The notes: a model not told the origin generated them from the sequence alone. DNA of 47,582 nt from Aeromonas rivipollensis (GCF_037811135.1 NZ_CP149130.1:4505001-4552582), one strand, 5' to 3'. Positions 38,589 through 47,582 are shown, counted from the stretch's first letter. Numbers and translations: made by a program.

Positions 38589-40567
38589 AGCCTTTCGTCT
38601 CCTCTCCCTTGCTGCGCCCGGGCCTCTGCCTGCTGGCGCTGACCCTGGCGCTGGCCTGTGGTGAGCTGGCGCGCCAGCTGCCGGGCTCCCTCTGGTGGCA
38701 AGCGCTCTTCTCCCCCAGGCTGGACGACGCCCGCCAGGCTGTCATCCACTTCAGCTGGCTGCCGCGACTGGTAGTCTGCCTGCTGGCGGGCGCCGCCCTC
38801 GGTCTGGCCGGCACCCTGATGCAGCAGGTACTGCGCAATCCCCTCGCGTCCCCCACCACGCTCGGGGTGGCCTCCGGCGCCCAGCTGGCGCTGATGATGG
38901 TGACCCTGTTCGCCCCTTCCTGGCTGCTGATCGGCAGGGAGTGGATCGCCATGGCCGGTGGCAGCCTCGCCATGGGGCTGGTGTTTGCCCTGGCCTGGCG
39001 TCGCCAGCTCAACCCCGTGGTCATCGTATTCGCCGGGCTGGTGATCAACCTCTATCTGGCAGCTATCAGCATGGGGCTGCTGCTCTTCTTCCAGGAGGAG
39101 CTCAAGGGCCTGCTGGTGTGGGGCAGCGGTTCCCTGGCCCAGAACAGCTGGAGCGGCGTCCTCTACCTGCTGCCACGGCTGCTGGTGGCCGTGGCCCTGG
39201 CCGCCCTGCTGGTCCGCCCCCTGGGCGTGCTGGAGCTGGACGATGCCAGCGCCCGCAGTCTGGGAGTTTCCCTCAAGCAGCTGCGTTTTGCCGGACTTGG
39301 GCTCGCGGTCTTCGTCACCGCCTGCGTGGTGAGCGTGGTGGGGCTGATAGGTTTCATCGGGCTGGCGGCGCCCGCCATGGTGAGACTGCTGGGGGTGAGG
39401 CAACTCGGTCAACGCCTGCTGTGGGCCCCCATACTGGGTGCCTTGCTGCTGGCGGCCACGGATCTGCTGCTGCAATCCATGAGCCGCTTCTGGCCGGTGC
39501 TGATCCCGACCGGGGCCATGACGGCGCTGCTGGGGGCGCCGCTGCTGCTCTGGCTGATCCCTCGGCTCGCCTTCACGTCGGGTGCCCCCAAGGCCGCCAG
39601 CGGCCTGACGGTCGCACGGCATCCGGCTCCCGCCCGCCTCATCGGCCTGCTGCTGATCGGGTTGGGGATTGCCATCCTGGGCTCCCTGCTGGTCGGGCAG
39701 GGGATGCACGGCTGGAGCTGGCCGAGCTGGCTCAGGTGGCAGGCCCAGCTTGAGTGGCGCCTGCCGCGCACCCTGGCCGCGGGCGCGGCCGGGGTCTTGC
39801 TGGCCCTGGCAGGCACCCTGCTGCAGCGGGTCAGCAACAACCCCATGGCGAGCCCGGAGCTGCTGGGGGTGAGTGGCGGCACCTTTATGGGGGTGATAGC
39901 GACGGCCTTGCTGCTGCCCGCCCTGCCGCTGCCCATGATGCTGCTGGGGGGCCTGACAGGCGCTTTCGGCTGCCTCTTGCTGCTGGTGCTGGTCAACCGA
40001 AAGCACGGCTTCCAGCCTGAGCGGATCCTGCTCTCCGGCATCGCCATCACGGCGCTGTTCGAGCCGCTGCAGGCCATCGCCCTGGCCAACGGCGATCTGC
40101 GAGTGCAGCAACTGCTCTCCTGGATGTCCGGCTCCACCTATTACGTCACCCTGCCGGTGGCTTATGGCATGACAGGGCTGGCGCTGCTGATGCTGGCGGC
40201 CTGCCTACTGGTGAGCCGCTGGCTGGATCTGATGCCCATGGGACCGGCGGTGGCGACGGCGCTCGGTATTCGTCTCAACCGTGCCCAGCTCATCATCCTG
40301 CTGCTGGTGGCCGTGCTCACCGCCAGTGCGACCATGGTCATAGGCCCGCTCTCCTTCGCCGGTTTGCTGGCCCCCCACATGGCCAAGCTGATGGGGATGG
40401 TGCGGGCCCGCTGGCACCTGCTCGGTGCGGCGGGATGCGGGGCCCTGCTCATGGTGTTGGCGGACTGGATCGGCCAGCAGATCCTGTTCCCGCAGGAGGT
40501 GCCGGTCGGTCTGGTTTCCACCCTGTTAGGGGGCGCTTACTTCATGTGGTGCCTGCGCCGCCTCTAG
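38585..40567 (+). CDS. fhuB: Fe(3+)-hydroxamate ABC importer permease FhuB (fused double permease)
   Basis: FhuB is the inner-membrane channel of the hydroxamate importer. At 660 residues it is the same length as E. coli FhuB and consists of two BtuC-like halves (about 1-330 and 335-660), each with about ten transmembrane helices. Both halves show the LAGTLMQQVLRNPLASP / LAGTLLQRVSNNPMASPE motif and a coupling-helix region (GLIGFIGLAAPAMVRLL, GPLSFAGLLAPHMAKLM). The start overlaps the fhuD stop (ATGA), so translation is coupled. It ends the fhu unit at a strong terminator. Confidence 0.96.
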   Translation: MKPFVSSPLLRPGLCLLALTLALACGELARQLPGSLWWQALFSPRLDDARQAVIHFSWLPRLVVCLLAGAALGLAGTLMQQVLRNPLASPTTLGVASGAQLALMMVTLFAPSWLLIGREWIAMAGGSLAMGLVFALAWRRQLNPVVIVFAGLVINLYLAAISMGLLLFFQEELKGLLVWGSGSLAQNSWSGVLYLLPRLLVAVALAALLVRPLGVLELDDASARSLGVSLKQLRFAGLGLAVFVTACVVSVVGLIGFIGLAAPAMVRLLGVRQLGQRLLWAPILGALLLAATDLLLQSMSRFWPVLIPTGAMTALLGAPLLLWLIPRLAFTSGAPKAASGLTVARHPAPARLIGLLLIGLGIAILGSLLVGQGMHGWSWPSWLRWQAQLEWRLPRTLAAGAAGVLLALAGTLLQRVSNNPMASPELLGVSGGTFMGVIATALLLPALPLPMMLLGGLTGAFGCLLLLVLVNRKHGFQPERILLSGIAITALFEPLQAIALANGDLRVQQLLSWMSGSTYYVTLPVAYGMTGLALLMLAACLLVSRWLDLMPMGPAVATALGIRLNRAQLIILLLVAVLTASATMVIGPLSFAGLLAPHMAKLMGMVRARWHLLGAAGCGALLMVLADWIGQQILFPQEVPVGLVSTLLGGAYFMWCLRRL

Positions 40568-40590
40568 GGTTGTGAAGAAAAAATGCACAA

Positions 40591-40617
40591 AAAAGCCCGG
40601 GATCATCCCGGGCTTTT
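40591..40617. terminator. Bidirectional terminator between fhuB and mnmE
   Basis: AAAAGCCCGGGA (40591-40602) pairs perfectly with TCCCGGGCTTTT (40606-40617) around a 3-base loop, with A and T tracts on both sides. It separates convergent genes. Confidence 0.92.
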
Positions 40618-40636
40618 CATTGCCTGCCGTGCAGGT

Positions 40637-41998
40637 TTATTTGCCGATGCAGAAGCTGGAGAAGATGCGCCCCAGCAGATCGTCCGAGCTGAACTCGCCG
40701 GTGATCTCGGACAGGGACTCCTGCGCCAGGCGCAGCTCCTCGGCCACCAGCTCGCCAGCCACGAACACTTCCAGCTGCTCCCTGGCCACCAGCAGCCGCT
40801 CGGCGGCGCGCTCCAGGGCATCCAGGTGGCGGCGGCGGGCCATGAAGCCCCCCTCGGTGTTGCCCTGGAAGCCCATGCAGGCTTTCAGGTGCTCGCGCAG
40901 GGCGGGCAGCCCCAGTTCTGTCTTGGCTGAGATGCGGTAGACGGCGTGGCCCAGTTCCTGGCTAGGTTCCAGATCCTCGCCGGTCAGGTCGGCCTTGTTG
41001 CGCACTACTGTGAGGCCGATCTTTTTGGGCAACCGATCAACAAATTCCGGCCAGATCTCCCGCGGGTCGACCGCATCCGTGGTGGTGCCATCCACCATGA
41101 AGAGCACCCGGTCGGCCTGCTCTATTTCGGCCCAGGCGCGTTCTATGCCGATCTGCTCCACCTTGTCCTGGGTATCGCGCAGGCCGGCGGTGTCGATGAT
41201 GTGCAGCGGCATCCCGTCCAGGTGGATGTGTTCCCGCAGCACGTCGCGGGTGGTGCCGGCGATTTCGGTGACGATGGCGGACTCGCGCCCGGCCAGGGCG
41301 TTGAGCAGGCTGGACTTGCCGGCGTTGGGACGGCCGGCGATCACCACCTTCATCCCTTCCCGCAGCAGGGCGCCCTGTTTGGCCTCGCCGCGCACGTCAT
41401 CCAGCTCTGCCATGATGGCGTAGAGATCCCCCGCCACCTTGCCGTCTGAGAGGAAGTCGATCTCCTCGTCCGGGAAGTCGATGGCGGCCTCCACATAGAT
41501 ACGCAACCGGGTGAGGCTCTCCACCAGTTGCTGGATCTTGCCGGAGAACTGCCCCTGCAGGGAGTGCATGGCGCTGCGGGCGGCCTGCTCGCTGGAGGCT
41601 TCGATCAGGTCGGCGATGGCCTCGGCCTGGGCCAGATCCAGCTTGTCGTTGAGGAAGGCGCGCTCGCTGAACTCGCCGGGACGTGCAGGGCGGATGCCCT
41701 CGATTTGCAGGATACGGCGTATCAGCATGTCCAGGATGACGGGGCCGCCGTGGCCTTGCAGCTCCAGCACATCCTCGCCGGTGAAGCTGTTGGGGGCCTT
41801 GAACAGCAGGGCGATGCCCTGATCCAGGGGCTGGCCCTGCTCGTCCTTGAACGGCAGATATTCGGCATAGCGTACCCTGGGCAATCGACCGAGCACGATT
41901 TCGGCGACTCGTTCGGCGGCAGGGCCTGAGACGCGGACTATGCCGACGCCACCCCGGCCGGGGGCGGTGGCCTGGGCCACGATCGTATCTGTTGTCAT
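40637..41998 (-). CDS. mnmE: tRNA modification GTPase MnmE
   Basis: MnmE (TrmE) is the GTPase partner of MnmG in wobble uridine modification. The start at 41998 ([19 protein letters not shown]) gives 453 residues, as in E. coli (454). A longer frame to 42034 lacks homology. The G domain has [14 protein letters not shown] (G1), the DTAGLRDT G3 motif and NKAD (G4). The C-terminal motif CIGK is the last four residues and carries the catalytic cysteine. Confidence 0.97.
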   Translation of the reverse strand: MTTDTIVAQATAPGRGGVGIVRVSGPAAERVAEIVLGRLPRVRYAEYLPFKDEQGQPLDQGIALLFKAPNSFTGEDVLELQGHGGPVILDMLIRRILQIEGIRPARPGEFSERAFLNDKLDLAQAEAIADLIEASSEQAARSAMHSLQGQFSGKIQQLVESLTRLRIYVEAAIDFPDEEIDFLSDGKVAGDLYAIMAELDDVRGEAKQGALLREGMKVVIAGRPNAGKSSLLNALAGRESAIVTEIAGTTRDVLREHIHLDGMPLHIIDTAGLRDTQDKVEQIGIERAWAEIEQADRVLFMVDGTTTDAVDPREIWPEFVDRLPKKIGLTVVRNKADLTGEDLEPSQELGHAVYRISAKTELGLPALREHLKACMGFQGNTEGGFMARRRHLDALERAAERLLVAREQLEVFVAGELVAEELRLAQESLSEITGEFSSDDLLGRIFSSFCIGK

Positions 41999-42040
41999 CT
42001 TGCTTGACTCGTCTGTTCGGTAATTGGGGGACATTGTAAT

Positions 42041-42065
42041 AAAAAAGGCGGCCCCAGGGCCGCCT
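42041..42065 (-). terminator. Terminator between yidC and mnmE
   Basis: AGGCGGCCC (42046-42054) pairs with GGGCCGCCT (42057-42065). On the minus strand it is followed by six T. It lies 31 bp after the yidC stop, so mnmE would depend on read-through or its own promoter. Confidence 0.8.
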
Positions 42066-42095
42066 CTTTTGTCATCAGGGAAGATGGGCTGCGCA

Positions 42096-43742
42096 TCAAG
42101 TGCGTGAGTGCAGGCCTTTCTTCTCCAGCTGACGATAGATGATGGTCTGCTGGATGATGGAGATGACGTTGCTCACCAGCCAGTACAGGGTCAGACCTGC
42201 CGGGAACCAGAGGAACATGAAGGTGAAGATGATCGGCATGAACTGCATCACCTTCTGCTGCATCGGGTCCGTGATGGTGGTCGGACTCATCTTCTGCAGA
42301 TACCACATGGAGGCACCCATGAGGATTGGCAGCACGAAGAAGGGGTCCTTCACCGACAGGTCGGTGATCCAGAGGGCGAACGGCGCGTGACGCAGCTCGA
42401 CAGACTCCATCAGTGCCCAGTAGAGGGCGATGAAGATGGGCATCTGCACCAGGATTGGCAGACAGCCGCCGAGCGGGTTGACCTTCTCCTTCTTGTAAAG
42501 CTCCATCATGCCCTGGGACATCTTCTGGCGATCGTCACCGAAGCGTTCCTTGAGCGCAGCCAGCTTGGGTTGCAGCATGCGCATCTTGGCCATGGAGGTG
42601 TACTGGGCCTTGGTCAGCGGGAACATGATGCCGCGTACCAGCAGGGTCAGCATGATGATGGCCAGACCCCAGTTCTGGACGAAACCGTGGAACACGGTCA
42701 GCAACCAGTGCAGCGGCTGGGCGATGAACCAGAGCCAGCCGTAGTCGACGGTCAGGTCCAGGTGGTTTGCCACCTTGGCCATCTGATCCTGCAACTTGGG
42801 ACCGACCCACAGCTTGCCGCTCACTTCGGCCTGCTGACCGGCAGCCACGTCAACCAGCGGCGCCTTGTAGCCGATGATGGCCTGGTCTTTACCCGGGATC
42901 ACGCGGCTGTAGAAGCTGTTGGTATCCTCGGCATTCGGTGCCCAGGCGGAGACGAAGTAGTGTTGCAGCATGGCGACCCAACCACCCTTGGTGGTCTTGT
43001 TCAGGTCGGCATCCTTCATCTCGTCGAAGGTGTATTTCTTGTAGCGGCTATCTTCGCTGGAGAAGGCACCACCACGGTAGGCACTGGCCACCATGGCATG
43101 ACCTTCCTGGTCCTTCGGTGTAGTCACTGTCTGCTTCAGCTGACCGTAGAACTGCACCTGAACCGGCTCGGCAGACTTGTTGTCGATCTTGTAATCGACG
43201 CCGATGGTGTAGTCACCGCGCTTGAGCACGAACTCCTTGGTGAAGACGACGCCCTTGCTGTCGGTCCAGGTCATCGGCACGACGACTTGATCCTGACCGT
43301 CGGCCAGCTGGTAGCTGGTCTGGGCGGCTTCGTAGGTGGGACGACCCTGGGGCTGGCTGTCAGGACCATCGCGACCCACCAGACCACTCTGGGCAACATA
43401 GAGGTGCGCAGGCTGGCTGGTCAGCAGGGTGAACGGCTGTTCCTTGCCTTCTTCCAGCTTGTGGGCCAGCAGTTCGGCAGAGACGATGTCGCCGCCCTGG
43501 GTATCCAGGGTCAGCTTGAGCACGTCGGAGGAGACGGTAATCAGCTTGCGTGCGGCAGTGGCGTTGGCTTGCTCGGAAACCTGAGGAATATCACCGGTCT
43601 GACCGGCTTCAGGTACGAAATGTTCGGTTTGGGCCACGGTAGTCGGGGCCGGCTTCGGAGCCTTGTCGGACTCCCACTGTTGCCAGAGCAAGAAGCTCAC
43701 GAACAGCAAACCGATCAGGAGTAAATTGCGTTGTGATTCCAT
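42096..43742 (-). CDS. yidC: Membrane protein insertase YidC
   Basis: YidC inserts and folds inner-membrane proteins, alone or with SecYEG. The 548 residues match E. coli YidC (548). An N-terminal transmembrane helix (about 7-18, [12 protein letters not shown]) is followed by the large periplasmic domain (about 25-345) and five C-terminal helices with [20 protein letters not shown] and [19 protein letters not shown]. It starts 5 nt after yidD. Confidence 0.97.
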   Translation of the reverse strand: MESQRNLLLIGLLFVSFLLWQQWESDKAPKPAPTTVAQTEHFVPEAGQTGDIPQVSEQANATAARKLITVSSDVLKLTLDTQGGDIVSAELLAHKLEEGKEQPFTLLTSQPAHLYVAQSGLVGRDGPDSQPQGRPTYEAAQTSYQLADGQDQVVVPMTWTDSKGVVFTKEFVLKRGDYTIGVDYKIDNKSAEPVQVQFYGQLKQTVTTPKDQEGHAMVASAYRGGAFSSEDSRYKKYTFDEMKDADLNKTTKGGWVAMLQHYFVSAWAPNAEDTNSFYSRVIPGKDQAIIGYKAPLVDVAAGQQAEVSGKLWVGPKLQDQMAKVANHLDLTVDYGWLWFIAQPLHWLLTVFHGFVQNWGLAIIMLTLLVRGIMFPLTKAQYTSMAKMRMLQPKLAALKERFGDDRQKMSQGMMELYKKEKVNPLGGCLPILVQMPIFIALYWALMESVELRHAPFALWITDLSVKDPFFVLPILMGASMWYLQKMSPTTITDPMQQKVMQFMPIIFTFMFLWFPAGLTLYWLVSNVISIIQQTIIYRQLEKKGLHSRT

Positions 43743-43747
43743 AGTCT

Positions 43748-43996
43748 TCAGTTTCTTCGCTTTGGTTGCGGAACCGGGTCATAACCACCCTCGGATAAGG
43801 GATGGCATTTTAATAGACGTTTGCTGGCTAACCAAACGCCTTTTATGAAACCGTGAAGTCGGATTGCTTCTATCGCAAATTGGGAACAAGTCGGGGTGAA
43901 ACGGCAGCGCGGCCCGAGCAGGGGACTAATGATTAGCTGATACAGGCGTATCAGTTTGATAGCTACCCATTGCAACGGCGTGACAGAGTGCGCCAT
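43748..43996 (-). CDS. yidD: Membrane protein insertion efficiency factor YidD
   Basis: YidD is a small membrane-associated protein that aids YidC-dependent insertion. The 82 residues have the family core [31 protein letters not shown] with conserved cysteines, and a C-terminal [12 protein letters not shown]. Its start overlaps the end of rnpA by 34 nt, as is common for this pair. Confidence 0.95.
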   Translation of the reverse strand: MAHSVTPLQWVAIKLIRLYQLIISPLLGPRCRFTPTCSQFAIEAIRLHGFIKGVWLASKRLLKCHPLSEGGYDPVPQPKRRN

Positions 43997-44322
43997 AGCT
44001 TTTCCAGTAACTTGAACAGCTCTTCGTTATCCATCTCCTTTACGCCACCCTTGGCTATGACGACGATGTCGATAGCGGGCAGATTGGCCTGATTGAGACG
44101 GAAGCTCTCCCGGACCACTCGTTTGACACGGTTACGCCAGACGGCACGCTTGAGTGCTTTTTTGGGCACAGCTAGGCCAAGACGGGGGTGTTCGAGGGAA
44201 TTGGGGCAAGCGAGAAGCGTAATTTGCGGAGAAGCGGCCCGGACAGGCTCTGCGAAAACGCGTTTGAAGTGTTCGGGAGTTAACAGACGTAACTCCCGAG
44301 AGAAGGTGTGCTGGGTAGGCAT
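43963..44322 (-). CDS. rnpA: Ribonuclease P protein component RnpA
   Basis: RnpA is the protein subunit of RNase P, which matures tRNA 5' ends. The 119 residues match E. coli RnpA (119), with [17 protein letters not shown] at the start and the RNR motif in [19 protein letters not shown] (about 65-83). Its ATG overlaps the rpmH stop by one base (TAATG), which suggests translational coupling. Confidence 0.97.
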   Translation of the reverse strand: MPTQHTFSRELRLLTPEHFKRVFAEPVRAASPQITLLACPNSLEHPRLGLAVPKKALKRAVWRNRVKRVVRESFRLNQANLPAIDIVVIAKGGVKEMDNEELFKLLEKLWRTLSRRCNG

Positions 44323-44456
44323 TAGACTACCAGGCGGGCACGACCCTTGGCACGACGAGCGGCCAGAACTTTGCGGCCGTTGGCGGTAGCCATGCGAGCG
44401 CGGAAACCGTGAGAGCGCTTGCGCTTCAGGTTGGACGGTTGAAAAGTACGTTTCAT
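44322..44456 (-). CDS. rpmH: 50S ribosomal protein bL34
   Basis: The frame encodes a 44-residue, very basic protein beginning [20 protein letters not shown] and ending KGRARLVV, which is L34. It is the first gene of the rpmH-rnpA-yidD-yidC unit. A strong sigma-70 promoter lies about 90 bp upstream. In E. coli rpmH sits directly divergent from dnaA. Here the two are separated by a three-gene transporter. Confidence 0.97.
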   Translation of the reverse strand: MKRTFQPSNLKRKRSHGFRARMATANGRKVLAARRAKGRARLVV

Positions 44457-44545
44457 GATTCGATTCCGTATTTCTGTACAGTTTTGATTGTCACACTTAG
44501 CCGACGCGCCAGCTATAGCGTGTGACGACTAGCAAAAGAGGCCGA

Positions 44546-44574
44546 ATTCTAAACAGAGTTCGGCTTCTCGTCAA
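44546..44574 (-). promoter_or_regulatory. Strong sigma-70 promoter of rpmH operon
   Basis: On the minus strand, -35 TTGACG (44569-44574) and -10 TAGAAT (44546-44551) are 17 bp apart, each one mismatch from consensus. This fits a highly expressed ribosomal protein gene. Confidence 0.8.
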
Positions 44575-44694
44575 TCCGCCGTTCCCTCTCATCTTCTTCT
44601 GGCTCAACAATAAGCAGGAGAAGCTGGCAGGATCCAGAGGATCAAGGGCCCCGAATTATACTGGCAACCCCGGGTTAAACAAGGATCCACCAAG

Positions 44695-44715
44695 AAAAAA
44701 GGCGGCCAGGCCGCC
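44695..44715 (-). terminator. Terminator of amino-acid ABC transporter operon
   Basis: GGCGGCC (44701-44707) and GGCCGCC (44709-44715) form a stem. The six A on the left give a U tract on the minus strand. It begins 10 bp after the ATPase stop. Confidence 0.8.
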
Positions 44716-44725
44716 AAAGAGAGAG

Positions 44726-45460
44726 CTATTTAAGGACTTTTCGCAGGAACTCCCGGGTGCGGGGATCCTGCGGATCGACCAATATCTGATCCGGCGGGCC
44801 TTGTTCGACGATCCGGCCCCCTTCCATGAAGATCACCCGATCGGCGACATCACGGGCGAACTCGATCTCGTGGGTCACCACCACCATGGTCTGGTGCTGG
44901 CGGGCGAGCTCCTTCATCAGCCCCAGCACCTCGTCGACCCATTCGGGATCGAGGGCAGAGGTGGGCTCGTCAAACAGAATGACCTTGGAGTGAGCCGCCA
45001 TGGCGCGGCCTATGCCGACCCGCTGCTGTTGGCCGCCGGACAGGGACGCCGGGTAGGCATCCCGCTTGTCGGCGAGGCCTATGTCCTTGAGGATGCCAAG
45101 AGCGGTGGCCCTGGCCTCCGCCTTCGGCTGTTTCCAGACGGTGATCAGCCCCTCGGCTATGTTGTCCAGCGCCGTCTTGTTGGCGAACAGGGCATAGTTC
45201 TGGAACACGAAGGAGGCGCGCTTACGCAGCTCGATGGCCTGCTGCTCGCTGGCATGGGCCAGATCCAGCTGCAAATCATCGATGGCAAGGGTGCCTGCAT
45301 CCGGGGTCTCCAGCAGGTTCAGGCAGCGCAGCAGGGTCGATTTGCCGGTGCCGGAGGGGCCGATGATGACGACAATGTCCCCCTTCTTCACCTCCAGATC
45401 GATGCCGTTCAATACCTGATTGCCGTCATAGGCCTTGGCAAGACCCGTTAACTTGATCAT
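44726..45460 (-). CDS. Polar amino-acid ABC transporter ATPase
   Basis: This 244-residue ATPase drives a three-component amino-acid importer. It has the P-loop GPSGTGKST (about 34-42), signature [17 protein letters not shown], Walker [15 protein letters not shown] and the H-loop [15 protein letters not shown]. It belongs to the GlnQ/HisP/YecC group. It follows the permease gene after a 93-bp gap in which I see no further gene. The cystine family (TcyC/YecC-like) is the best guess for the substrate, but arginine or glutamine cannot be excluded. Confidence 0.9.
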   Translation of the reverse strand: MIKLTGLAKAYDGNQVLNGIDLEVKKGDIVVIIGPSGTGKSTLLRCLNLLETPDAGTLAIDDLQLDLAHASEQQAIELRKRASFVFQNYALFANKTALDNIAEGLITVWKQPKAEARATALGILKDIGLADKRDAYPASLSGGQQQRVGIGRAMAAHSKVILFDEPTSALDPEWVDEVLGLMKELARQHQTMVVVTHEIEFARDVADRVIFMEGGRIVEQGPPDQILVDPQDPRTREFLRKVLK

Positions 45461-45553
45461 GACAGGTCTCCTTTAATAGGCGCGGCTGTTGAGAGGTATT
45501 TCCAGCCTGTGCCGCAAGTGGGTAATGGCTTGTTCATCATCGCTGGCATCCTC

Positions 45554-46222
45554 TTAGTAAGCACGATTGAGGCGTACTTCCAGCAGGTGCTGCAAGCGGG
45601 TAAAGATGATGACCACCACCCAGTAGACCAGGGCCACCGCCATGAAGCTCTCGAAGAACTTGAAGGAGGAGGAGGCCTCCATCTGCGCCTTGCCCATGAT
45701 CTCGGCCACCCCCAGGGTAAACGCCAGCGAGGTGCTCTTGATCATGTCGATGAAGTAGTTCATCAGAGACGGGGTCGCGATGCGGGCCGCCTGCGGCAGA
45801 ATGATCCGCCGCATCGCCTGATAACGACTCATGCCGATGCTGAGCGCCGCTTCCATCTGGCTCTTGTGGATGCCGAGAATGGCGGCCCGGATCGACTCGG
45901 CCATGTAGGCGGCGAAGTGCAGGGTCAGACCTATGATGGCGGCGGTAAAGGCATCCATCCCCACGAAGATCGGGAACAGTTGCGGCAGCCCGTAGTAGAG
46001 CAGGAACAGCTGGACGAGCAGGGGGGTCCCCCGGAAGAACGAGATATACAGCATCGCCAGCCAGTGAATTGCGGGAACGCGAAACACCCGTACTATTGCC
46101 AGGGCCAGCGACAGTACGAGTGCCAATACGAATCCCCACAGGGCCATTTCCATAGTAGTGCCCAGGTATTTGAGCAGGATGGGAAACAGCCCTAGCGTGT
46201 ACTCGAGATCAAATTCCATCAT
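45554..46222 (-). CDS. Polar amino-acid ABC transporter permease
   Basis: The 222-residue membrane protein belongs to the HisM/GlnP/YecS family. About five transmembrane helices are visible, with the N-terminal YLGTTMEMALWGFVLALVL and the coupling motif EAALSIGMSRYQAMRRIILP (about 129-148). STSLAFTLGVAEIM is typical of amino-acid permeases. It starts directly after the stop of the binding-protein gene. Only one permease gene is present, so it probably works as a homodimer. Confidence 0.9.
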   Translation of the reverse strand: MMEFDLEYTLGLFPILLKYLGTTMEMALWGFVLALVLSLALAIVRVFRVPAIHWLAMLYISFFRGTPLLVQLFLLYYGLPQLFPIFVGMDAFTAAIIGLTLHFAAYMAESIRAAILGIHKSQMEAALSIGMSRYQAMRRIILPQAARIATPSLMNYFIDMIKSTSLAFTLGVAEIMGKAQMEASSSFKFFESFMAVALVYWVVVIIFTRLQHLLEVRLNRAY

Positions 46223-46981
46223 TTATTTGCTGGTGATGTCCGCTGCGAACCATTTTTCCGAGATCTTGGTCAGGGAACCGTCTTTACGCATGGCGGTTAG
46301 TGCCTCGTCGACCTTCTTCAGCACGGCCTGTTTTTCCGGGGTCTTCAGGAAGGGCAGGGCGTTCTCGATAGTCTCGAACGGTGCGCCGGCCTGTTGCAGC
46401 GGCAGCTTGGATTCCTTGATCAGCTGTGCGGTGGAGACGCGGTCCATCACGAAGGCATCGATGCGACCCAGGGCGACGTCCTGCTCGAAGCTGGAGTCAT
46501 AGGTGCGGATGTCGATCTTCTTGTTCGGGTCGTTCTTGCGCAGCAGCTCTTCGAAGTTGGAGCCCAGGTTCACCGCGACCGTCTTGCCTTCCAGATCCTT
46601 GAGACCGTGGATGCTGTTGTTGCCCTTGCGCACCACTATCTGGGCGCCGTCATAGACGTAGGGCTGGGAGAAGGCGTACTTGGCCTTGCGCTCGTCGGTG
46701 ATGGTGATCTGGTTGGAGATGGTATCGACGCGACCGGTTTCCAGCATGCCGAACAGGCCGGAGAAGCTGGCGGTGACGAACTCGACCTTGTAACCGGTGC
46801 GCTCACCGATCTGGTTCCACATATCCACCTCGAAGCCTTGCAGCTTGTCCTGCTTGACGAAGGTGAACGGGAAATACTTGCCGGACATGCCGACCTTGAT
46901 GGTTTCCTGGGCGATGGCCTGGCCGGACAGGCTGGCCAGCAGAATGGCGGCGCCGGAGATCAGCTTGATGGTGGATTTCAT
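46223..46981 (-). CDS. Amino-acid ABC transporter periplasmic binding protein
   Basis: This 252-residue class II-type binding protein is the first gene of the importer operon. A signal peptide (MKSTIKLISGAAILLASLSGQAIA) is followed by a mature domain with GMSGKYFPFTF and LQGFEVDMWNQIGERTGYKV, which bind the ligand alpha-amino and carboxyl groups in this family. The sequence is closest in style to cystine-binding FliY/TcyJ proteins, but the ligand is uncertain. It is divergent from dnaA. Confidence 0.9.
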   Translation of the reverse strand: MKSTIKLISGAAILLASLSGQAIAQETIKVGMSGKYFPFTFVKQDKLQGFEVDMWNQIGERTGYKVEFVTASFSGLFGMLETGRVDTISNQITITDERKAKYAFSQPYVYDGAQIVVRKGNNSIHGLKDLEGKTVAVNLGSNFEELLRKNDPNKKIDIRTYDSSFEQDVALGRIDAFVMDRVSTAQLIKESKLPLQQAGAPFETIENALPFLKTPEKQAVLKKVDEALTAMRKDGSLTKISEKWFAADITSK

Positions 46982-47075
46982 GGGGATTCCTCTCTCTGTA
47001 GTTCTGTATTTTTAGTTGTATTCACGGGTTGGCGCTGATGTTATTGGAATAAAATATAAAGAATAAATGATATTT

Positions 47076-47092
47076 GGTTATATAAAATAACC
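47076..47092. promoter_or_regulatory. AT-rich dyad upstream of amino-acid transporter
   Basis: GGTTAT (47076-47081) and ATAACC (47087-47092) form a perfect 6-bp inverted repeat with a 5-bp spacer, about 95 bp before the binding-protein start. It could be an operator for the transporter. The 310-bp gap also holds the dnaA control region. Confidence 0.35.
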
Positions 47093-47135
47093 GCAGCAGC
47101 AGGGTCTCATTCTGTCCACATCGCCGCTCGGTGGC

Positions 47136-47144
47136 TGTGGGTAA
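47136..47144 (-). promoter_or_regulatory. DnaA-box-like site upstream of dnaA
   Basis: On the minus strand it reads TTACCCACA, one mismatch from consensus and identical to an oriC site (31870-31878). It could serve DnaA self-regulation. Confidence 0.45.
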
Positions 47145-47161
47145 CTTTGGGGATGAAATCA

Positions 47162-47233
47162 GATCCTGGGGCGTTGGATCCTTGAAAGTCAAGGATCTTA
47201 TTTGCTGGATCCGTGCGGCGGCAACTGGAGATC
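47162..47233. promoter_or_regulatory. GATC cluster and inverted repeat upstream of dnaA
   Basis: Five GATC sites (47162, 47177, 47194, 47208, 47230) fall within 72 bp. Two of them form the ends of a perfect 9-bp inverted repeat, GATCCTTGA (47177-47185) and TCAAGGATC (47189-47197). Such clusters at dnaA are targets of Dam methylation and SeqA sequestration. Confidence 0.6.
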
Positions 47234-47254
47234 CAGCCACTAAAAACGTAGAAT
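47226..47254 (+). promoter_or_regulatory. Predicted dnaA promoter
   Basis: -35 TGGAGA (47226-47231) and -10 TAGAAT (47249-47254) are 17 bp apart, about 38 bp upstream of the dnaA start. A GATC site overlaps the -35. Confidence 0.5.
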
Positions 47255-47291
47255 AGCCGGTCTTTACTTAATCAATTGACGGGAGTCTAGA

Positions 47292-47582
47292 GTGACTGCT
47301 TCGCTATGGCAGCAGTGCCTTAACCGGCTGCAAGATGAGTTGCCCTCGGCAGAATTCAGCATGTGGATCCGGCCGCTTCAAGCGGAGTTGAGTGACAATA
47401 CTCTGACCCTGTATGCACCGAATCGCTTCGTTCTGGACTGGGTACGTGACAAGTACCTGCTCCGGGTCAACGGCATCATCAACGAGCTGTGCGGAGCCGA
47501 TGCTCCCACCCTGCGTTTTGACATCGGTAATCGTCCCCATCCCGTCGCGGTCGCCAGAGCGCCGGCGCGTGGTGTCGATCCT
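47292..47582 (+). CDS. dnaA: Chromosomal replication initiator DnaA (5' part only)
   Basis: The first 97 codons are present and the gene runs off the window. The start is a GTG at 47292 with GGGAG 7 nt upstream. The protein begins (V/M)[25 protein letters not shown], followed by [17 protein letters not shown], which is the DnaA domain I that binds DnaB and DiaA. It closely follows E. coli DnaA. It lies 15 kb from oriC. The usual rpmH-dnaA neighbours are separated here by the amino-acid transporter. Confidence 0.97.
   Translation, partial: MTASLWQQCLNRLQDELPSAEFSMWIRPLQAELSDNTLTLYAPNRFVLDWVRDKYLLRVNGIINELCGADAPTLRFDIGNRPHPVAVARAPARGVDP

Noticed and set aside
38552..40111. A long Gln- and His-rich minus-strand frame opposite fhuB
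   Set aside because: Shadow of fhuB. The fhuB frame has both BtuC-like halves and correct start overlap with fhuD.

Overview
The window is the replication-origin neighbourhood of a GC-rich gammaproteobacterial chromosome, almost certainly Aeromonas. Three things support this. It carries the blrA-blrB / OXA-12-type beta-lactamase / blrD (CreD-like) locus typical of Aeromonas. It has the gammaproteobacterial block mnmG-rsmG-parAB-atpIBEFHAGDC-glmU on one side of the origin. It has mioC, mnmE-yidC-yidD-rnpA-rpmH and dnaA on the other side.

Layout. 1-4485: a TonB2-type energiser operon (minus strand: DUF3450, TtpC, ExbB, ExbD, TonB and a TPR protein cut by the window edge) behind a good Fur box. 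4662-5438: a LuxR-type regulator with a complete acyl-homoserine-lactone pocket and no luxI beside it. 5547-11108: a two-gene signalling operon, a REC/HD-GYP c-di-GMP phosphodiesterase followed by a 1461-residue hybrid histidine kinase with two receivers and an HPt domain. 11297-13957: a DeoR-family regulator and glmS. 14082-18617: blrA, blrB, the class D beta-lactamase and blrD, placed between glmS and glmU. 18668-27026: glmU and the nine-gene ATP synthase operon. 27217-31477: parB, parA, rsmG, mnmG. 31590-31950: oriC, with AT-rich repeats, DnaA boxes and dense GATC sites. 31986-32435: mioC. 32821-40567: a hydroxamate-siderophore uptake locus (fhuA-like receptor, YojI-type ABC exporter, fhuC, fhuD, fused fhuB). 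40637-44456: mnmE, yidC, yidD, rnpA, rpmH. 44726-46981: a polar amino-acid ABC importer. 47292 to the end: the start of dnaA.

How the parts fit. Two iron modules are present: the receptor/ABC importer, and a TonB2 complex that could energise the receptor. Both have Fur-box-like sites. The blr genes form a cell-wall-stress two-component circuit that controls the beta-lactamase and blrD through TTCAC tags. glmS and glmU make UDP-GlcNAc, and a set of repeated 13-mers suggests that the linked DeoR protein controls itself and glmS. The housekeeping core is ordinary.

The most unusual structure is at fhuC. The intact gene sits between a 5' fragment and a 3' fragment of a second, diverged fhuC, as if a whole gene had been placed inside an older copy. 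Other points worth checking are the YojI exporter inside the fhu locus, the LuxR solo, the DeoR operator set, and a perfect GATC-ended inverted repeat upstream of dnaA. I saw no tRNA, rRNA, insertion sequence, prophage or CRISPR array.
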